Origin: Stutzerimonas degradans
GTDB lineage: Bacteria; Pseudomonadota; Gammaproteobacteria; Pseudomonadales; Pseudomonadaceae
NCBI RefSeq assembly: GCF_024448505.1
Contig: NZ_JAMOHV010000001.1
Location: 434,001 to 498,000 of the forward strand
DNA length: 64,000 bases
Direction of reading: 5' to 3'
Shown: positions 28,596-37,380 of the stretch, piece after piece
Numbering within the stretch: the first letter of the stretch is position 1
How the letters are laid out: every line of letters begins with the position of its first letter
Notes under the pieces: model-generated
Told to the model about the DNA's origin: nothing
The model's input: only the letters and a program-made list of their open reading frames with translations
The model's database searches: none
Position numbers and translations under genes: made by a program

Positions 28596-29038
28596 ACCGG
28601 CGCCGCGAGCGCTACCGGGTCGATCTGCCCGAGCTGCAGGCGACCTGCGAGGCCAATTACCTGCGCCTGCTGCGGCTGTTGCCGGAGATGCGCCAGTCCG
28701 GCCGTACCCGGCGCATCGCCATCAGCCAGGGCGATCAGCTGCTCGGCGTGCTGGTGCTGCAGGTGCTGGAAAACTGCCCCTACACCACCACCGTGCAGGT
28801 CAGCCAGGAGCACTGCCTGAGCTGGCTGCCGGTGCCGAGGATGGAGGTGCGCGTGTATCACGACGCGCGCATGGCCGAAGTGGTCCGCGCGGAGAATGCC
28901 CGACGCCTGCGCGGCATCTACCACTACCCCAACGCGCAGATGCATCAGCCGGACGAAAAGAGTCAGCTCAACCTGTTCCTCGGCGAGTGGCTCAGCCATT
29001 GCCAGGCGTGCGGTCACGAGCTCGAACCGGTGCTCTGA
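28592..29038 (+). CDS. DUF1249 (YqiB-like) protein
   Basis: A 148-residue cytosolic protein of the DUF1249 family. The N-terminus is YRVDLPELQATCEANYLRL; the C-terminus has a conserved Asn/Gln-rich turn, YPNAQMHQPDEKSQLNLFLGEWL, and two cysteines in HCQACGHEL that could bind metal. Function is unknown. It is always found between nudF and cpdA in gammaproteobacteria, as here, and is coupled to nudF by an ATGA overlap. Confidence 0.88.
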   Translation: MNRRRERYRVDLPELQATCEANYLRLLRLLPEMRQSGRTRRIAISQGDQLLGVLVLQVLENCPYTTTVQVSQEHCLSWLPVPRMEVRVYHDARMAEVVRAENARRLRGIYHYPNAQMHQPDEKSQLNLFLGEWLSHCQACGHELEPVL

Positions 29039-29144
29039 GCGCCCGTCGCCGGCGCTGTTCTGTGATCCACGCCCACTTCCCGCGGTTTCCCTCCCGTGTG
29101 CAGCCAACCATAATTCGGTTGCGATTTTCCCGAGGAGAAGGGCC

Positions 29145-29960
29145 TTGCTTGGTGCATCCCTGACCGCTGCTGAAGAGTCGGTGCTGCTGGTGCAGCTGAC
29201 CGATAGCCATCTGTTCGCGCCGGCGCAGGGTACCCTGCTGGGCATGGACACCTGCGACAGCCTGCAGCGGGTGATCGATCTGGTGCTCGAGGAGCAACCG
29301 CATATCGACCTGCTGCTGGCCACTGGCGATCTCTCGCAGGACGGCTCGCTCGAGTCGTACCAGCGCTTTCGCGAACTGTCGACGCGCATCGCCGCGCCTG
29401 CGCGCTGGTGTCCGGGCAACCATGACGAGCGCGAAGCCATGCGCGAGGCGACCCGTGGGTCCAGCCTGATGGAACCGGTGTTCGAGTGCGGCAACTGGCG
29501 GGTGATCCTGCTCGATACCCTGCAGTCTGGCGAAGTGTTCGGCGTGCTGGACGAGCCGCAGCTCGAGTGGCTCGACGCGACGCTGCGTGCTGCGCCCGAG
29601 CAGCACCACCTGATCTGCCTGCACCACCATCCGGTGACGATCGGCAGTCGCTGGATGGACAGCATCGGCCTGCGTGAGCCCGAACGGCTGTTCGAGGTGC
29701 TCGACCGCCATCGCAACGTCCGTGCGCTGCTCTGGGGGCACATTCATCAGGAATTCGAGCAGGTGCGCAACGGCGTGCGGCTGCTCGCCTCGCCCTCCAC
29801 CGGCGTGCAGTTCGCGCCGCGTAGCGAGCGCTTCAAGGTCGATAGCCTGGCGCCTGGGTATCGCTGGCTGCGCCTGCACGGCGACGGTCGTCTGGACACT
29901 GGCGTGTCGCGCGTCAGCGGCATTGACTTCGAAGTGGACTACAGCGTCAAGGGTTACTGA
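29145..29960 (+). CDS. cpdA: 3',5'-cyclic AMP phosphodiesterase CpdA
   Basis: Hydrolyses cAMP to 5'-AMP, setting cAMP/Vfr (CRP) signalling. The metallophosphoesterase motifs appear in order: LTDSHLF, GDLSQDG, PGNHDE, HHHP and GHIHQE, giving the two-metal centre. No ATG is suitably placed. The TTG at 29145 follows the strong site gaggagaag and gives 271 residues, close to E. coli CpdA. It follows the DUF1249 gene after about 106 bases. Confidence 0.92.
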   Translation: MLGASLTAAEESVLLVQLTDSHLFAPAQGTLLGMDTCDSLQRVIDLVLEEQPHIDLLLATGDLSQDGSLESYQRFRELSTRIAAPARWCPGNHDEREAMREATRGSSLMEPVFECGNWRVILLDTLQSGEVFGVLDEPQLEWLDATLRAAPEQHHLICLHHHPVTIGSRWMDSIGLREPERLFEVLDRHRNVRALLWGHIHQEFEQVRNGVRLLASPSTGVQFAPRSERFKVDSLAPGYRWLRLHGDGRLDTGVSRVSGIDFEVDYSVKGY

Positions 29961-30037
29961 GCCGCGTCGGCAGGCGGCTTGCACCGTGCGGCATCCGCCT
30001 TGTAGCCTTCCCCGTCCCTTGCCTGCCAGCGAATCGA

Positions 30038-30655
30038 ATGACCAGCGATCGTCCCGCCATCCTCTATATACACGGGCTCAACAGCTCGCCATTGTCCCAG
30101 AAGGCCCGCCAGCTCAGTGCCGCGCTCACCTGCATCGGTATGGTCGACTGCCTGCGGGTGCCGGCGTTGCATCATCATCCGCGCCAGGCCATCGCCCAGC
30201 TGGAAGCGCAGCTGGCCGCGCTGGGCCGACCGCTGCTGGTCGGCAGCTCGCTCGGCGGCTACTATGCGACCCACCTCGCCGAGCGCCACGGTCTGCGTGC
30301 GCTGCTGATCAATCCGGCAGTGCTGCCGCATCGGCGTTTCGATGGCTACCTGGGGCCGCAGACCAACCTCTACAGCGGCGAAGTCTGGGAACTCACCCAT
30401 GACCATGTCGCGGCGCTGGCGGAGCTGGAAGTGCCGCCGCCGCAGGATGCCGGGCGCTATCAGGTCTGGCTGCAGACCGGCGATGAAACGCTGGACTATC
30501 GCCAGGCCGCCGACTTCTACCGTGGCTGCGCGCTGCGCATCCAGGCTGGGGGCGACCACGGTTTCCAGGGCTTCGCCGAGCGTCTGCCGGCGCTGCTGGC
30601 GTTCGCCGGGTTCGCTCCGACGCTCTGGCTCGAGACCGATTTTTCCGATTCATAA
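30038..30655 (+). CDS. yqiA: YqiA-family esterase
   Basis: A 205-residue alpha/beta hydrolase. The nucleophile elbow is GSSLGG near residue 68, after LYIHGLNSSP near the N-terminus, and a C-terminal GGDHGFQGF carries the catalytic His. YqiA acts on short acyl esters in vitro; its natural substrate is unknown. It lies 15 bases before parE, the usual gammaproteobacterial linkage (yqiA-parE). Confidence 0.9.
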   Translation: MTSDRPAILYIHGLNSSPLSQKARQLSAALTCIGMVDCLRVPALHHHPRQAIAQLEAQLAALGRPLLVGSSLGGYYATHLAERHGLRALLINPAVLPHRRFDGYLGPQTNLYSGEVWELTHDHVAALAELEVPPPQDAGRYQVWLQTGDETLDYRQAADFYRGCALRIQAGGDHGFQGFAERLPALLAFAGFAPTLWLETDFSDS

Positions 30656-30670
30656 GCTATCGAGACGCCC

Positions 30671-32557
30671 ATGTCTTACACCGCAGAAGCCATCGAAGTC
30701 CTTTCCGGCCTCGATCCGGTGCGCAAGCGCCCGGGCATGTATACCGATACCTCGCGGCCCAATCACCTTGCCCAGGAAGTCATCGACAACAGCGTCGACG
30801 AGGCGCTGGCCGGCCATGCCCGTTCGGTGCAGGTGATCCTGCATGCCGACAATTCGCTGGAAGTCATCGACGATGGCCGCGGCATGCCGGTGGATATCCA
30901 TCCCGAGGAAGGCGTTCCCGGCGTCGAACTGATCCTCACCAAGCTGCACGCCGGCGGCAAGTTCTCCAACAAGAACTACCAGTTTTCTGGCGGCCTGCAT
31001 GGCGTGGGCATCTCGGTGGTCAACGCCCTGTCGACGCAGGTGGTGGTCACCGTCCGCCGCGACGGCAACGAGTACCGCATGAGCTTCGCCGACGGCTACA
31101 AGGCCAGCGACCTGCAGGTCATCGGCACGGTCGGCAAGCGCAACACCGGCACCAGCGTGCAGTTCTGGCCGGATGCCAAGTACTTCGACTCGCCGAAGTT
31201 CTCCATCAGCCGGCTCAAGCACGTGCTCAAGGCCAAGGCGGTGCTGTGCCCGGGGCTGAACGTCAGCTTCGAGGACAAGGCCAGCGGCGAGAAGGTCGAG
31301 TGGCATTACGAGGACGGCTTGCGTTCTTATCTGGTCGATGCTGTCAGCGAGTTCGCCCGCCTGCCTGACGAGCCCTTCGTCGGCACGCTTTCCGGCAATA
31401 CCGAGGCGGTCGACTGGGCGCTGCTGTGGTTGCCCGAGGGTGGCGACAGTGTGCAGGAAAGCTACGTCAACCTGATTCCCACCGCACAGGGCGGCACCCA
31501 TGTCAACGGACTGCGTCAGGGCCTGCTCGACGCCATGCGCGAGTTTTGCGAGTTCCGCAGCCTGTTGCCGCGCGGCGTGAAGCTGGCGCCGGAGGATGTC
31601 TGGGAACGCATCGCCTTCGTGCTTTCGATGAAGCTGCAGGAGCCGCAGTTCTCCGGGCAGACTAAAGAACGGCTGTCCTCGCGCGAGGCCGCCGCGTTCG
31701 TTTCCGGGGTGGTCAAGGACGCCTTCAGTCTGTGGCTCAACGCCAACCCCGAGCTGGGTCTGCAACTGGCCGAACTGGCGATCAGCAACGCCGGCCGGCG
31801 CTTGAAGGCAAGCAAGAAGATCGAGCGCAAGAAGATCACCCAGGGTCCGGCCCTGCCGGGCAAGCTGGCCGACTGTGCCGGACAGGACCCGGCGCGCGCC
31901 GAGCTGTTCCTGGTGGAAGGTGATTCGGCCGGCGGCAGCGCCAAGCAGGCGCGCGACAAGGAATTCCAGGCGATCCTGCCGCTGCGCGGGAAGATCCTCA
32001 ACACCTGGGAAGTGGACGGCGGCGAGGTGCTGGCCAGTCAGGAAGTGCACAACATCGCCGTGGCGGTGGGGCTCGACCCCGGCTCCAGCGATCTGTCGCA
32101 GCTGCGCTACGGCAAGATCTGCATCCTCGCCGACGCCGACTCCGACGGTCTGCACATCGCCACGCTGCTCTGCGCGCTGTTCGTCCAGCATTTCCGCCCG
32201 TTGGTGGAAGCCGGCCACGTCTACGTCGCGATGCCGCCGCTGTATCGCATCGACCTGGGCAAGGACATCTTCTACGCCCTCGACGAGGCCGAGCGTGACG
32301 GCATCCTCGAACGCCTGGTGGCCGAGAAGCGTCGCGGCAAGCCACAGGTCACGCGCTTCAAGGGTCTCGGCGAGATGAACCCGCCGCAGCTGCGCGAAAC
32401 CACCATGGATCCGAACACCCGTCGGCTGGTCCAGCTGACCCTCGATGACTTCGACGGCACCCGCGAAATCATGGACATGCTGCTGGCCAAGAAGCGCGCC
32501 GGCGACCGCAAGAGCTGGCTGGAGTCGAAGGGCAATCTGGCCGAGGTACTGGTTTGA
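30671..32557 (+). CDS. parE: DNA topoisomerase IV subunit B
   Basis: ATPase subunit of topoisomerase IV, which unlinks daughter chromosomes. The N-terminal GHKL ATPase has IDDGRGMPVDIH and HAGGKFSNKNYQFSGGLHG. The Toprim region has EGDSAGGSAKQARDKE and DADSDGLHIATLL. The C-terminal part has FKGLGEMNP. The 628 residues match ParE and not the longer GyrB. It overlaps the following gene by 4 bases. Confidence 0.97.
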   Translation: MSYTAEAIEVLSGLDPVRKRPGMYTDTSRPNHLAQEVIDNSVDEALAGHARSVQVILHADNSLEVIDDGRGMPVDIHPEEGVPGVELILTKLHAGGKFSNKNYQFSGGLHGVGISVVNALSTQVVVTVRRDGNEYRMSFADGYKASDLQVIGTVGKRNTGTSVQFWPDAKYFDSPKFSISRLKHVLKAKAVLCPGLNVSFEDKASGEKVEWHYEDGLRSYLVDAVSEFARLPDEPFVGTLSGNTEAVDWALLWLPEGGDSVQESYVNLIPTAQGGTHVNGLRQGLLDAMREFCEFRSLLPRGVKLAPEDVWERIAFVLSMKLQEPQFSGQTKERLSSREAAAFVSGVVKDAFSLWLNANPELGLQLAELAISNAGRRLKASKKIERKKITQGPALPGKLADCAGQDPARAELFLVEGDSAGGSAKQARDKEFQAILPLRGKILNTWEVDGGEVLASQEVHNIAVAVGLDPGSSDLSQLRYGKICILADADSDGLHIATLLCALFVQHFRPLVEAGHVYVAMPPLYRIDLGKDIFYALDEAERDGILERLVAEKRRGKPQVTRFKGLGEMNPPQLRETTMDPNTRRLVQLTLDDFDGTREIMDMLLAKKRAGDRKSWLESKGNLAEVLV

Positions 32558-33534
32558 TCCGCCGCTGCCTGGTGCTGCTCGGCCTGCTCGGCGCGGCCGT
32601 GCCGGCCAGCGCGGCGCCGGTCGAGCTGCAGCTGGTCAGCGAGCATGCGGTTGCCGGCATGACCGGCGGCAATCTCTCCGGCCTGGCCTGGTGCGGCGAT
32701 GCGCTGTGGGCCGTATCCGATCGCGACGACGACCGGCTCTACCGACTCTCCGGCGGCGCCGGCGAATGGCAGGCCGAGGCGGAGCGTTTCGAGCTGCCGC
32801 CACCACCGGCCAGCGGGCTGCCCTGGGGTATGCGCATGCGTACCTGGGTCAGTGGCCAGCTGCGCGGCGGCCAGATGGATTTCGAAGGCCTGAGCTGCGA
32901 CAGCCTGGGCAATCGTTACCTGGTCAGCGAGGCGCACGCCGGCGTGCTGCGGGTCAATCCGGCCGGCACCGCCGAATGGCTGCACCTGCCGTCGTCGCTG
33001 GTACGCCAGGCGCGGGCCAGCGGCATGCTGCTGCATTTCAATGCGATGTTCGAAGGCATCGCTGTCGATCCGGCGGCCGAGCGCATGTGGCTGGCGGCTG
33101 AGCGCGAGCGCCGCGGGCTGCTGGTGCTGCATCGTCGGCAGAACAGCTGGCACTGCACCGGCGGTTGCGTGCTGCTGTCCGAGGGCGGTCAGGAACTGCC
33201 GCCGCCAGCGCTCGGGCAACAGCCCACGGCGCCGGGCTTCACCGCCGTGGCCTTCCATCAGGACAAGCTGTTTACTCTGGAGCCGCTGGCACATCAGGTC
33301 TGCCGCCGTGTACCGGCGACCGGCGCCGTGGAGCGTTGCTGGTCGTTCGTCGCGACGGCGTTGAGCGAGGAGCGACGCTACCCGACCCGCTTCGGTACCG
33401 CCGAAGCGCTGTGGCTCGACGCCGAGGGTGCCTGGATCGGCGTCGACAACAACGACATGCGCCGCGCCGATGGTGAGCAGCGTCCGATCGTCTGGCGTTT
33501 CGCCGCGCCGGCCGGCGGCTGGAACGCACCGTGA
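32554..33534 (+). CDS. Esterase-like activity of phytase family protein (exported)
   Basis: A 326-residue protein with an N-terminal signal peptide (LVLLGLLGAAVPASA, cleaved near residue 20) and a beta-propeller-like phytase-like domain: GMTGGNLSGLAWCGDALWAVSDRDDD, split here, and later FEGLSCDSLGNRYLVSE and FEGIAVDP. Real phytase activity is not shown for the family. The start is a TTG overlapping the parE stop. It is the first of two genes placed between parE and parC, an arrangement I recall as conserved in Pseudomonas. Confidence 0.85.
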   Translation: MIRRCLVLLGLLGAAVPASAAPVELQLVSEHAVAGMTGGNLSGLAWCGDALWAVSDRDDDRLYRLSGGAGEWQAEAERFELPPPPASGLPWGMRMRTWVSGQLRGGQMDFEGLSCDSLGNRYLVSEAHAGVLRVNPAGTAEWLHLPSSLVRQARASGMLLHFNAMFEGIAVDPAAERMWLAAERERRGLLVLHRRQNSWHCTGGCVLLSEGGQELPPPALGQQPTAPGFTAVAFHQDKLFTLEPLAHQVCRRVPATGAVERCWSFVATALSEERRYPTRFGTAEALWLDAEGAWIGVDNNDMRRADGEQRPIVWRFAAPAGGWNAP

Positions 33535-34058
33535 GCCAGACGGCCGGTCGACGCGCCGGGCGGGTGATGCTGGTGCTCGCCTGGGCTGCCGGCCTGTTCC
33601 TCGCCACGCGCTTTTTCGCCGATTGGGAAGGTGAACGCACCAATCCCAATCGTGAACCGCTCTCGCGCGTCGAGAACGGCGAGATCGAAGTGCAGCTGGC
33701 CGGCAATCGCAGCGGGCATTTCGTCGCCGATGGCCGAATCAACGATATGCCCGTCACCTTTCTGCTCGACACCGGCGCCACCGACGTGGCGGTGCCGGTG
33801 GAGCTGGCCGGGCGTCTGCAGCTCGAGCGCGGCGCGCCGGTTCAGCTGCAGACCGCCAATGGGCGCACCACCGGCTATCGCACGCAGATCGAGCGCCTGC
33901 AGCTGGGTGACATCGTCCTGCGCGACGTGCGCGCGGTCATCGCCCCGGGCTTCGACAGCGAGCAGATATTGCTCGGCATGAGCGCCCTGAAACGTCTCGA
34001 ATTCACCCAGCGCGCCGGCACCCTGGTGCTGCGCCAACACGCCACGGATCGACCATGA
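33531..34058 (+). CDS. Retropepsin-like aspartic protease, membrane-anchored
   Basis: A 175-residue protein of the clan AA TIGR02281 type. One N-terminal transmembrane segment ([18 protein letters not shown]) is followed by a pepsin-like half domain with the catalytic DTGAT motif near residues 81-85 and the downstream [13 protein letters not shown]. Such single-domain proteases act as dimers. The target is unknown. It starts with GTG and overlaps both neighbours by 4 bases, so it is made from the parE-parC message. Confidence 0.87.
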   Translation: MSQTAGRRAGRVMLVLAWAAGLFLATRFFADWEGERTNPNREPLSRVENGEIEVQLAGNRSGHFVADGRINDMPVTFLLDTGATDVAVPVELAGRLQLERGAPVQLQTANGRTTGYRTQIERLQLGDIVLRDVRAVIAPGFDSEQILLGMSALKRLEFTQRAGTLVLRQHATDRP

Positions 34059-36313
34059 GCGAAACACTCGACCTGAGCCTGGACGGCGTGGAGCGGCGCT
34101 CCCTTGCCGACTTCACCGAGCAGGCCTACCTCAACTATTCCATGTACGTGATCATGGACCGCGCCCTGCCGCACATCGGCGACGGCTTGAAGCCCGTGCA
34201 GCGACGCATCGTCTATGCGATGAGCGAGCTGGGTCTGAACGCCGACGCCAAGCACAAGAAGTCGGCGCGCACCGTCGGCGACGTGCTCGGCAAGTTCCAC
34301 CCGCATGGCGATAGCGCCTGCTACGAGGCGATGGTGCTGATGGCGCAGCCGTTCAGCTACCGCTACACGCTGGTCGACGGACAGGGTAACTGGGGTGCGC
34401 CGGACGATCCCAAATCGTTCGCTGCCATGCGTTACACCGAGGCGCGGCTATCGCGCTATTCCGAGGTGCTGCTGTCCGAGCTGGGGCAGGGCACGGTGGA
34501 TTGGGTGCCGAACTTCGACGGCACCCTCGACGAGCCGGCGACGCTGCCGGCGCGCCTGCCCAATCTGCTGCTCAACGGCACCGCCGGCATTGCCGTGGGC
34601 ATGGCCACCGACGTGCCGCCGCATAACCTGCGCGAAGTCGCGGCGGCCTGCGTGCGTCTGCTCGACGAGCCGAACGCCAGCGTCGAACAGCTCTGCGAGC
34701 ACATCCTCGGCCCGGATTTCCCCACCGAGGCGGAAGTCATCACACCGCGCGCGGAATTGCTGAAGATCTACGAAACCGGCCGTGGCTCGGTGCGCATGCG
34801 CGCCGTGTATCGCGTCGAGGACGGCGACATTGTAGTCACCGCGCTGCCGCATCAGGTGTCCGGCGCCAAGGTGCTGGAGCAGATCGCCGCGCAGATGCAG
34901 GCCAAGAAGCTGCCGATGGTCGCCGACCTGCGCGACGAATCGGATCACGAGAATCCCTGCCGTATCGTCATCATTCCGCGCTCCAACCGCGTGGATGCCG
35001 ACGAGCTGATGACCCACCTGTTCGCCACCACCGAGCTGGAGTCGAGCTACCGGGTCAACACCAACGTCATCGGCCTGGACGGCAAGCCGCAGGTGAAGAA
35101 CCTGCGCGTGCTGCTCAGCGAGTGGCTGACCTACCGCATCGGCACCGTGCGCCGGCGTCTGCAGTTCCGCCTGGACAAGGTGGAGAAGCGCCTGCACCTG
35201 TTGGACGGTTTGCTGGTCGCCTTCCTCAATCTCGACGAGGTGATTCACATCATCCGCACCGAGGACCAGCCCAAGCCGGTGCTGATGGCGCGCTTCGCGC
35301 TGTCCGAGCTGCAGGCCGACTACATCCTCGATACGCGCCTGCGCCAGCTGGCACGCCTCGAGGAGATGAAGATCCGCGCCGAGCAGGACGAGCTGATGAA
35401 GGAGCGCGACCAGCTGCTGGCGCTGCTCGGCAGCGAGACCAAGCTGAAGAAGCTGGTGCGCAAAGAGTTGCTGGCCGACGCCGAGACCTACGGCGATGCG
35501 CGTCGCTCGCCGATCGTCGAGCGCGCCGAAGCCCGTGCGCTGTCGGAAAACGAACTGCTGCCGTCCGAGCCGGTCACCGTGGTGATTTCCGAGAAAGGCT
35601 GGGTGCGTTGCGCCAAGGGCCATGACATCGACGCAACCGGCCTCTCCTACAAGGCCGGCGACGGGTTCAAGGCCGCCGCTGGCGGGCGCTCGAATCAGTT
35701 CGCGGTGTTCATCGACAGCACCGGGCGCAGCTATTCGCTGGCGGCGCACTCGCTGCCTTCGGCGCGTGGCCAGGGCGAGCCGCTCACCGGCCGCCTGACG
35801 CCGCCGCCCGGCGCGAGCTTCGAATGCGTGCTGCTGCCCGATGACGATGCCCTGTACGTGATTGCCTCGGACGCCGGCTACGGCTTCGTGGTCAAGGGTG
35901 ATGACCTGCAGGCCAAGAACAAGGCGGGCAAGACACTGCTGTCGCTGCCGGCCGGCGCGAAAGTCGTGGCACCGCGGCCGCTGCACAGTCGCGACGACGA
36001 CTGGCTGGCGGCGGTGACGACCGAAGGGCGCCTGCTGGTGTTCCCGGTGCGGGACCTGCCGCAGCTGGGCAAGGGCAAGGGCAACAAAATCATCGGTATT
36101 CCTGGCGAGCGTGTGGCCAGCCGCGAGGAATATCTGGTCGATCTGGCGGTGCTTCCGGCAGGCGCAACGCTGACGCTGCAGGCCGGCAGGCGCACGCTGT
36201 CGCTCAAGGCCGATGACCTAGAACATTACAAGGGCGAGCGCGGGCGACGCGGCAACAAGCTGCCGCGTGGCTTCCAGCGAGTCGATGGCCTGCAGGTCGA
36301 GCGCGTGGGCTGA
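34055..36313 (+). CDS. parC: DNA topoisomerase IV subunit A
   Basis: DNA-cutting subunit of topoisomerase IV, 752 residues. The catalytic tyrosine is Y127 in AMRYTEARL. The quinolone-resistance region reads [12 protein letters not shown] with S87 and E91, the susceptible residues at both sites. The C-terminal half holds the beta-pinwheel blades that set substrate preference (for example [12 protein letters not shown]). It overlaps the retropepsin gene by 4 bases and is last in the nudF-parC run, followed by a strong hairpin. Confidence 0.97.
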   Translation: MSETLDLSLDGVERRSLADFTEQAYLNYSMYVIMDRALPHIGDGLKPVQRRIVYAMSELGLNADAKHKKSARTVGDVLGKFHPHGDSACYEAMVLMAQPFSYRYTLVDGQGNWGAPDDPKSFAAMRYTEARLSRYSEVLLSELGQGTVDWVPNFDGTLDEPATLPARLPNLLLNGTAGIAVGMATDVPPHNLREVAAACVRLLDEPNASVEQLCEHILGPDFPTEAEVITPRAELLKIYETGRGSVRMRAVYRVEDGDIVVTALPHQVSGAKVLEQIAAQMQAKKLPMVADLRDESDHENPCRIVIIPRSNRVDADELMTHLFATTELESSYRVNTNVIGLDGKPQVKNLRVLLSEWLTYRIGTVRRRLQFRLDKVEKRLHLLDGLLVAFLNLDEVIHIIRTEDQPKPVLMARFALSELQADYILDTRLRQLARLEEMKIRAEQDELMKERDQLLALLGSETKLKKLVRKELLADAETYGDARRSPIVERAEARALSENELLPSEPVTVVISEKGWVRCAKGHDIDATGLSYKAGDGFKAAAGGRSNQFAVFIDSTGRSYSLAAHSLPSARGQGEPLTGRLTPPPGASFECVLLPDDDALYVIASDAGYGFVVKGDDLQAKNKAGKTLLSLPAGAKVVAPRPLHSRDDDWLAAVTTEGRLLVFPVRDLPQLGKGKGNKIIGIPGERVASREEYLVDLAVLPAGATLTLQAGRRTLSLKADDLEHYKGERGRRGNKLPRGFQRVDGLQVERVG

Positions 36314-36388
36314 GTGGCGCGCTTCAGTGCTGGCATCCGGGGCCGGATTCACGGAAGATAGCCACCTTTCAAACAGGCGACGCTCTGT

Positions 36389-36407
36389 CGATCCGACTTT
36401 CGGATCG
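36389..36407 (+). terminator. Hairpin downstream of parC
   Basis: A perfect 8-bp stem, cgatccga-ctt-tcggatcg, lies 76 bases after the parC stop. No T-run follows. It is a possible processing or termination site for the long operon. Confidence 0.5.
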
Positions 36408-36494
36408 TCCAGCACGCCGCATGGCTGGCCGTCACCGACGATCGGGTAGCCGGCGCCCGCCGTTGCATAGCCTGGATCATGGTGTAAGAGGGTA

Positions 36495-37199
36495 ATGAAC
36501 AAGTTGCTGCGTCTTTCGACTGTCTTGCTGGTACTCAGCGCCAGCTTGTCTGGCTGCATGCTGCAGCAGCCGCTGCCCATGTACCGCCTGGAGAATGGAT
36601 CGGCCACCATGCCGGAGCGGATCGATGGTCCGGCGGTGCTGCTGGGACCGGTGACCCTCGCCGATTACTTGCAGCGTGATGCCATGCTGCAGCGGCTGCC
36701 TGACGGTAGCCTGGCGGCCGATGCGCAGCATGCGCGCTGGGCCGGCAGCCTGCAGGGCGACATCGAACAGCTGCTGTTGCGCCAGCTCGCCGCCGGGCTC
36801 GAGACCCAGCGCGTGCAGTTGAGTCCGGCCGGCGCCGGGTTCACACCGGATGTTCAGGTTGAAGTGGCCGTTACCCGGCTGGATTCCGGCCCGGCGCACC
36901 CGGCGGTGCTGGAGGCGCAATGGCGACTGCTGGACAAGCAGGGCAAGCTGCAAGGCAGTCGCCTGGTTCGTCTGCAAGAGGAACATCAGGGTACGCCGGC
37001 CGATCAGGTGCATGCGCAGAGCGTGCTGCTGCAGCGTCTCGGTGAAATGCTGGCGACCGCGGCAAAGCCGCTGGCCATCGCCAAGCCGGCTGCACCCAAG
37101 CGCGAACCCGCCAGGCCGAACAAGGCCGCCGAAGCGAAGGTGCCGCGCATCCCGGCACTCGAGCCGATCCGTACCGATATGGAAGTGTTCCGCTTCTGA
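36495..37199 (+). CDS. PqiC/YmbA-like (DUF330) lipoprotein
   Basis: A 234-residue lipoprotein with signal peptide and lipobox SLSGC at residues 17-21. The mature part resembles the PqiC/YmbA fold: YRLENGSATMP near the start, then LLGPVTLADYLQRDAMLQR and a central helix with LRQLAAGLETQRVQ. PqiC works with MCE-type PqiAB in moving lipids between membranes, but no pqiAB genes are present here. The C-terminal third is basic and proline/alanine rich. Its partner is unknown. Confidence 0.72.
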   Translation: MNKLLRLSTVLLVLSASLSGCMLQQPLPMYRLENGSATMPERIDGPAVLLGPVTLADYLQRDAMLQRLPDGSLAADAQHARWAGSLQGDIEQLLLRQLAAGLETQRVQLSPAGAGFTPDVQVEVAVTRLDSGPAHPAVLEAQWRLLDKQGKLQGSRLVRLQEEHQGTPADQVHAQSVLLQRLGEMLATAAKPLAIAKPAAPKREPARPNKAAEAKVPRIPALEPIRTDMEVFRF

Positions 37200-37207
37200 T
37201 CGCCCCG

Positions 37208-37239
37208 CGAGCCGGCCGGGCAAGACGCTGGCCGGCTCG
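37208..37239. terminator. Hairpin after the PqiC-like gene
   Basis: A perfect 10-bp stem, cgagccggcc / ggccggctcg, with a 12-base loop, starts 9 bases past the stop. A short hexamer repeat (gccgca, three copies) follows near 37270. Confidence 0.55.
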
Positions 37240-37380
37240 TCAGCCTGCCGATTCCTCATACCTTCGCGCAGCCGCAGCCGCAGCCGGTTTCGGCGCGCGG
37301 CCGGCTTCGGCGTGGCTATCTGTCGGTAAGGAAGTGCGCCGGCTGGCGGCGCGAAGGGGAGGGTGAACGCGCGCAGCGCC

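Noticed and set aside
30650..32218. Minus-strand frame opposite parE.
   Set aside because: parE is intact with ATPase and Toprim motifs; the opposite frame lacks any domain.
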